From Phycisphaerales bacterium UBA1845 (GTDB lineage: Bacteria > Planctomycetota > Phycisphaerae > UBA1845): a stretch of 8,942 bases of DNA. Made by a program: the position numbers and the translations under genes. The notes below the pieces were generated by a model. That model was not told the origin of the DNA. It ran no database searches and worked only from the letters and a program-made list of their open reading frames with translations. This document shows positions 5,631-8,942 of the stretch, one piece after another (positions within the stretch are counted from its first letter, which is position 1; each line of letters begins with the position of its first letter). Location: assembly GCA_002338715.1 (NCBI GenBank), contig DDIR01000037.1, forward strand, positions 750-9,691, written 5' to 3'.

Positions 5631-6872
5631 CTAATTCACCGCTTGCATGATGTTGATGAGAATTGAGATCATCAGCGCGACCGACACAACCACCAACCAG
5701 GTCCACGCTTCGCTGCGCGGCTCCTTGGGATTAAGGTCCTTCGCGGTCGGAGATGAGACCGTCACGCCCGACTCAGCCAGGTCCTTGAGCACACCCGCAT
5801 CATACTTCTTGCGGGCGAGCAGCGGCGCTTCACCTTTGGCGATGGCTTCAAAATCAACGATGAGTTCACGCGATGACGGATAGCGATCTTCGCGGCGCTT
5901 GGCCATCATGAATTCGATCACTTCCGCCACACCGGCAGAGAGTTTCGTATTCAAATGGTCCGGTGGAATGAGCGGTTCCTTCAGATGTTTGTGCATGACG
6001 GCTGACGGTGTCGAACCGTCAAACGGAACGCGCCCGGTGACGACGTGATAGAACGTCGCGCCGAGCGAATAGATGTCCGCACGAAAGTCGATGTTGATTT
6101 CACCGCGAATCTGTTCGGGGCTGATGTAGTACGGCGTGCCGTACGCGCGGCCGGCTTCCATCTCGGCCACCTTGTAGTCGCTGACTTCGCGGGCGAGACC
6201 CATGTCGGCGAGTTTCACTTCACCGCTCTTGGTGATCATGATGTTTTTGGGTTTTACGTCGCGGTGAATGAATCCACGGGCGTGGGCGTGTTCGAGCGCT
6301 CGGGCGACGCCAAGAATGGTCTCCAGCGCTTCCTGTTCACCGAGCGGTTTGTTCTCGACGATCTTGTCGTAGAGCGTACACCCGTCGATATACTCCATCA
6401 CGAAGTAGTGGTATCCACCGGCTTCACCGACGTCGATGGCCTGCACGATGTTCGGATGGTTCAAACGGGCAGCCGCCCGACCTTCGCGATAGAAACGATC
6501 AACGAATTCCTGGTTTTCGCTCATCCGCCGCGGCAACACTTTCACGGCGACGATGCGATCGAGGCTGAGCTGCTTGGCCTGAAACACGGTGGCCATCGCA
6601 CCTTGCCCGAGCTTTTTCAAGATCTGAAAACCGGGGATCTGCTGCGCGGGACGATACATCGAATCCTCGTCCATCAATTTGGAGAGGCGCGCAATCTGGC
6701 TCTTGGTCAGGTAGCCGCACGAGACCAGAACATCCGACAGCGAAACCTTCTTGCCCTCGGCTTCGAGCTCTTCCTTGCGGTTTTTGCAAAGGGCGATCTC
6801 TTCAGAGGTGCAGAGCTTCTGCTCGGTTATCTTGCGGATGATATCGCTGTCGTCGCCAATGCTCATAGGCAT
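5631..6872 (-). CDS. Tail-anchored Hanks-type Ser/Thr protein kinase
   Basis: This 413-aa kinase would phosphorylate Ser/Thr residues of unknown proteins at the inner face of the membrane. Residues 5-70 are a small helical module (SLSDVLVSCGYLTKSQIARL) resembling the N-terminal module of type II secretion or MshE ATPases that is often fused to planctomycete kinases. The kinase domain spans about 82-345: Gly loop GQGAMATV (89-96), catalytic K111 (AVKVL), helix-C E130, catalytic loop HRDVKPKN (203-210), metal-binding DMG (223-225) in place of DFG, and activation segment GTPYYISPEQ (245-254). All catalytic residues are present, so it should be active. A soluble stretch of about 45 residues leads to one membrane segment (389-410) that runs to the C-terminus, so no extracellular sensor exists. 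ATG 6872 has GGA upstream (CCGGAAACGT); an ATG two codons later is possible. Confidence 0.9.
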   Translation of the reverse strand: MPMSIGDDSDIIRKITEQKLCTSEEIALCKNRKEELEAEGKKVSLSDVLVSCGYLTKSQIARLSKLMDEDSMYRPAQQIPGFQILKKLGQGAMATVFQAKQLSLDRIVAVKVLPRRMSENQEFVDRFYREGRAAARLNHPNIVQAIDVGEAGGYHYFVMEYIDGCTLYDKIVENKPLGEQEALETILGVARALEHAHARGFIHRDVKPKNIMITKSGEVKLADMGLAREVSDYKVAEMEAGRAYGTPYYISPEQIRGEINIDFRADIYSLGATFYHVVTGRVPFDGSTPSAVMHKHLKEPLIPPDHLNTKLSAGVAEVIEFMMAKRREDRYPSSRELIVDFEAIAKGEAPLLARKKYDAGVLKDLAESGVTVSSPTAKDLNPKEPRSEAWTWLVVVSVALMISILINIMQAVN

Positions 6873-6946
6873 ACGTTTCCGGATGTCGAATAGGCGGTTC
6901 GGCTTGACGCTGCTGAAAACCGAAAGTTCTCTGACGAGTGACGGCG

Positions 6947-6975
6947 ATCATATGTGCCAACCGTAACCCGTTCAA
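6947..6975 (-). promoter_or_regulatory. Sigma70-like promoter for the kinase gene
   Basis: On the minus strand TTGAAC (6970-6975), a spacer of exactly 17 bases and TATGAT (6947-6952) make a good match to a housekeeping promoter. Transcription would start near 6940, giving a leader of about 68 bases. Confidence 0.55.
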
Positions 6976-7008
6976 CCAATAATTAAGTCCGATTGTAAAG
7001 TCCGGACC

Positions 7009-7024
7009 CCGATGTCCGCATCGG
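7009..7024. other. Perfect six-base-pair hairpin in the kinase upstream region
   Basis: CCGATG (7009-7014) pairs with CATCGG (7019-7024) around the tetraloop TCCG. It would lie in the leader of any transcript started at the upstream TATAAT box. It has no T-run directly after it. Confidence 0.4.
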
Positions 7025-7025
7025 C

Positions 7026-7040
7026 TGTGAGTAAATCACA
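7026..7040. promoter_or_regulatory. TGTGA-N5-TCACA dyad, possible regulator site
   Basis: TGTGA-GTAAA-TCACA is a perfect inverted repeat. It resembles the CRP consensus TGTGA-N6-TCACA but has one base fewer in the centre, so CRP binding is doubtful. Its centre lies about 93 bases upstream of the start expected for the 6947-6975 promoter. Confidence 0.25.
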
Positions 7041-7102
7041 CGCGCCGTGCCCGAAGCATACCGCGCGAACCTCAACCCATCGCCCGCGCCACATCGTGCC
7101 CT

Positions 7103-7108
7103 ATTATA
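7103..7108 (-). promoter_or_regulatory. Consensus -10 box upstream of the kinase
   Basis: On the minus strand the hexamer is a perfect TATAAT within GGGTGGGTATAATAG. The -35 region is poor (TGGGAA at spacing 18). It could start a transcript near 7096 with a leader of about 220 bases before the kinase, or a small RNA. A consensus hexamer alone is weak evidence. Confidence 0.35.
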
Positions 7109-7206
7109 CCCACCCAAAATCGACTCTTCCCAGAATATGTTGTCTTCCCAAACATTCGACACCATCGAGACGCCACAGACCCGCACCGATACAGTCACAT
7201 TGGATG

Positions 7207-8424
7207 TCAGTCGAGGACAATTGAATTTCGGATTTTGGCGGCCAATGAAGTGATACTGACGGAGTTGGTCCGATACTCTGCGCTGATTCTCGCAAGACGT
7301 TCGGGATCGAATTCGGCTGGAAGCGCGTCGTCAAAATCGTCCAACCCCAGCCCGCAAACGATCGCGCGGCGAACCTCATCCAGACCATCCTGTTGCGTCG
7401 CCGACGCCGCGAGGACGGGACGGTCCGACTTACCCAAAATATCTGACCAACTGTCGCTCGCGGCGCGGTCGGACTTGTTCGCAACGACGATGTCGCGATC
7501 ACCCAATCCTGCGAGAATCGCAGGAACGTCAGCCGGCGCCTGTGCAGAACGATCAAATACCCAAATCCTCAGATCGCTCGACGCCGATGCCACCCTTCCG
7601 CGATCAATGGCAATCCCTTCGAGGGCGTCGGGGGTGTCGCGCAGTCCAGCCGTATCGACGAGGGTCAGTTCGATTCCTTCGATGACGGCTGGCACCGTGA
7701 CCCAGTCCCGCGTCGTGCCTTCGATATCGGACACGATGACATGATCACGCCCGGCGAGCGCGTTGATCAGTGATGACTTGCCCGCGTTTGGTGGACCGAC
7801 GACGGAAACCCTGGGCGGGACCAAAAGATGCCGCGCGCGATCGGACCGCTCGACGAGCGACTGCAACACCGCATGGGCATCATCTTCGCGACCGGCATCG
7901 GACAGCTCCATGATCCGCGTGTACGCCGCGGGCAGGACCTCGGCTTGATTCATCAAAAACATCGCCGCCCGGCGTGTGGTGGTGCGCATCATTTGGAGAT
8001 TGGCCGCATTCTTTATCCGCGTGATCCAGCCGTCATGACCGCCCTGCGGCTCTTGAATCACGCATTCACCCGGTGAGACCAGTGCGGCTCCCTTATCCGT
8101 CAACGTCATCAGGATTCGTTCGACAACCCGAATGCCGCCGTGTGCGGAAACGTCCACCCCCACCAATGCGCCGGATCGATCGCATCGGGGCGCGAGGATG
8201 ACTTCGTCGATGGTCTCGCGCTCGTCCCCAAAGGTGCCGAAGTAGAGTCGGTCGAATTGTGGTTGTTCGGGAAGAGGGCCGGTTGGCCTTTGGACGCAGG
8301 ATCGAATCAGCGACCACGACGCGTCGCCGCGAAGGGCAATGACCGCAATCGCCCCGACTCCGGGCGGCGTCAGAGGGCAGCAAGTCAGCGAGTCGCTTTT
8401 AAGATGGGGCTGCGTTGACGTCAT
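7207..8424 (-). CDS. MnmE-like (TrmE-family) GTPase lacking the C-terminal CIGK motif
   Basis: MnmE with MnmG modifies the wobble uridine of certain tRNAs. This 405-aa relative keeps the fold order. The N-terminal folate-binding-like domain starts PLTPPGVGAIAVIALRG (17-33) and includes DEVILAPR and VSAHGG. A helical segment follows, then a G domain with G1 GPPNAGKSS (210-218, with the K+-sensing Asn), G2 EGTTRD (235-240), G3 DTAG (257-260), G4 NKSD (316-319) and G5 SAT (341-343). It lacks two hallmarks: the SYTGEDVVE stretch is replaced by DRSGALVGVDVS, and the protein ends in RNSIVLD, without the catalytic CIGK. It is about 50 residues shorter than usual, all at the C-terminus. GTP hydrolysis is expected but standard tRNA modification is doubtful, so no symbol is given. 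The start at 8424 (GAGA just upstream) avoids overlap with coaX; a frame opening at 8544 would overlap it. Confidence 0.82.
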   Translation of the reverse strand: MTSTQPHLKSDSLTCCPLTPPGVGAIAVIALRGDASWSLIRSCVQRPTGPLPEQPQFDRLYFGTFGDERETIDEVILAPRCDRSGALVGVDVSAHGGIRVVERILMTLTDKGAALVSPGECVIQEPQGGHDGWITRIKNAANLQMMRTTTRRAAMFLMNQAEVLPAAYTRIMELSDAGREDDAHAVLQSLVERSDRARHLLVPPRVSVVGPPNAGKSSLINALAGRDHVIVSDIEGTTRDWVTVPAVIEGIELTLVDTAGLRDTPDALEGIAIDRGRVASASSDLRIWVFDRSAQAPADVPAILAGLGDRDIVVANKSDRAASDSWSDILGKSDRPVLAASATQQDGLDEVRRAIVCGLGLDDFDDALPAEFDPERLARISAEYRTNSVSITSLAAKIRNSIVLD

Positions 8425-8471
8425 GTTCTCAACCGCAGTGCGGTGTCGCCCGTCTGGTCTGACGTGTTGGG

Positions 8472-8942
8472 TTATCCGCTCATCTCTGCCGCACGCTTGA
8501 TGTACGCGATACCGATGCCCATCAAACACAAGTCGGGCACCCAACTGTCGACAAAATCGAGGTGCTCTTTCAACGCCTCAGCCCCCCCGCCCGTCAGCAC
8601 CACCTGGTTCCAACGGTTTTCGCTGGTGGCGATCTGCTCGACGATTCCGCGAATCGCGCCGCACGTGCCGTAATGAATGCCGCTTTGAATCGCCGCTTCC
8701 GTTGACTTGCCAATGACGTCACCCGTAAACATTTTTTCAATCAACGGGAGTTGGGCAGTGTTGTCGCTCAGTGATTTCGCCTGCAACGATGGGCCGGGCA
8801 TGATCGTACCGCCCTTGAAAACGCCATCGTCATCGATCAGGTCAATCGTGATCGCGCTACCGACATCGACAATGGTGCAACCATGACCGGTGTGATCAAA
8901 TGCGGCGGCCGCACTGCATATCCGATCGACGCCCACGAGCGA
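8472..8942 (-). CDS. coaX: Type III pantothenate kinase, C-terminal part
   Basis: CoaX phosphorylates pantothenate with ATP, the first step of coenzyme A synthesis, and usually needs a monovalent cation. The 156 residues visible are the C-terminal part of a protein that is normally about 255 aa; the reading frame stays open to the window edge, so the start lies outside. Family motifs in order are LVGVDRICSAAAA near the edge, TIVDVGSAITIDLID (the second ASKHA-fold phosphate loop), GGTIMPG, the GDVIGKST and AIQSGIHYG segment, and VVLTGGGAEAL near the C-terminus. Nothing looks broken. It ends 47 bases before the MnmE-like GTPase start on the same strand, which suggests one transcript. BirA, often next to coaX, would lie outside this window if present. 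Confidence 0.9.
   Translation of the reverse strand, partial: SLVGVDRICSAAAAFDHTGHGCTIVDVGSAITIDLIDDDGVFKGGTIMPGPSLQAKSLSDNTAQLPLIEKMFTGDVIGKSTEAAIQSGIHYGTCGAIRGIVEQIATSENRWNQVVLTGGGAEALKEHLDFVDSWVPDLCLMGIGIAYIKRAAEMSG

Larger units (their letters stand above)
6873..7206. other. Non-coding region upstream of the kinase gene
   Basis: No convincing gene lies in these 334 bases; short open frames lack ribosome binding sites and recognisable products. The region holds two minus-strand promoter candidates (6947-6975 and 7103-7108), a perfect hairpin at 7009-7024, a TGTGA/TCACA dyad at 7026-7040 and a weak hairpin at 6987-7007 followed on the minus strand by TTAATTATT. No clear terminator follows the GTPase gene, so some read-through into the kinase is possible. 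Confidence 0.6.

Noticed and set aside
6045..6893. Open frame of 282 codons on the + strand
   Set aside because: It is antisense to the kinase, which carries all catalytic motifs. The frame is a by-product of codon bias.
6983..7198. Short minus-strand open frame (71 codons, GTG start) in the kinase upstream region
   Set aside because: There is no ribosome binding site, it overlaps the promoter candidates, and the product has no recognisable features.
7104..7556. Minus-strand frame containing CIGA just after the GTPase stop, as if a frameshift had cut off a CIGK end
   Set aside because: The residues around it do not resemble the MnmE C-terminal helices, and the fourth residue is Ala, not Lys. 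It is more likely chance, though resequencing near 7207 would settle it.
8432..8444. Palindrome ACCGCA-G-TGCGGT before the GTPase start
   Set aside because: It resembles half of the REP stem but lacks the GTAG foot and has a one-base centre. It is probably chance in GC-rich DNA.
8425..8544. N-terminal extension of the GTPase by 40 codons
   Set aside because: It would overlap the end of coaX out of frame, and its residues do not match the start of TrmE-family proteins, which begins near PLTPPGVGAIAV.

Overview
The window is a moderately GC-rich bacterial chromosomal segment, and its gene style points to Planctomycetota (possibly a Phycisphaerae-like or uncultured lineage). The signs are a Hanks-type Ser/Thr kinase with a short helical N-terminal module and a C-terminal membrane anchor, several lipoproteins with Gly/Asp or Pro/Ser/Thr linkers, a Cys-rich surface protein of the kind common in planctomycetes and myxobacteria, and a type III pantothenate kinase. 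The lineage is inferred from gene types only; there is no rRNA or marker phylogeny here.

Layout. Left block, + strand (94-2704): an arsenite S-adenosylmethyltransferase (arsM), a Cys-rich lipoprotein starting at TTG, and a tandem-domain universal stress protein. Right block, - strand, read from the right edge: the 3' part of coaX (type III pantothenate kinase), an MnmE-like GTPase 47 bases downstream, a non-coding region of 334 bases with two promoter candidates, a tail-anchored Ser/Thr kinase, and two consecutive predicted lipoproteins (298 and 565 aa) of unknown function. The two blocks converge at about 2704-2778. The gap is almost filled by a 65-base pair of inverted GTAG-palindrome units with the form of a REPIN (paired REP elements).

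How the genes may work together. coaX and the GTPase look co-transcribed. The kinase has its own promoter, and the lipoprotein pair has another good sigma70-like promoter at 5548-5576. The arsM, Cys-rich lipoprotein and usp genes are closely spaced and may share a transcript; a detoxification or stress theme is possible, but no other ars gene is visible. The Cys-rich lipoprotein and the 298-aa lipoprotein, on opposite strands, share a near-identical motif directly after the lipidation cysteine, CN[IV]T[ST][IV]PG.

Most notable points: the REPIN-like element at the convergent junction; the shared post-lipobox motif; an MnmE-like GTPase with an intact G domain but no C-terminal CIGK catalytic motif; a DMG-type kinase with no extracellular sensor domain; and a lipoprotein combining a glycine-rich hydrophobic hairpin with a discoidin-like tail. 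I saw no CRISPR array, tRNA, rRNA, IS element or recognised defence system.
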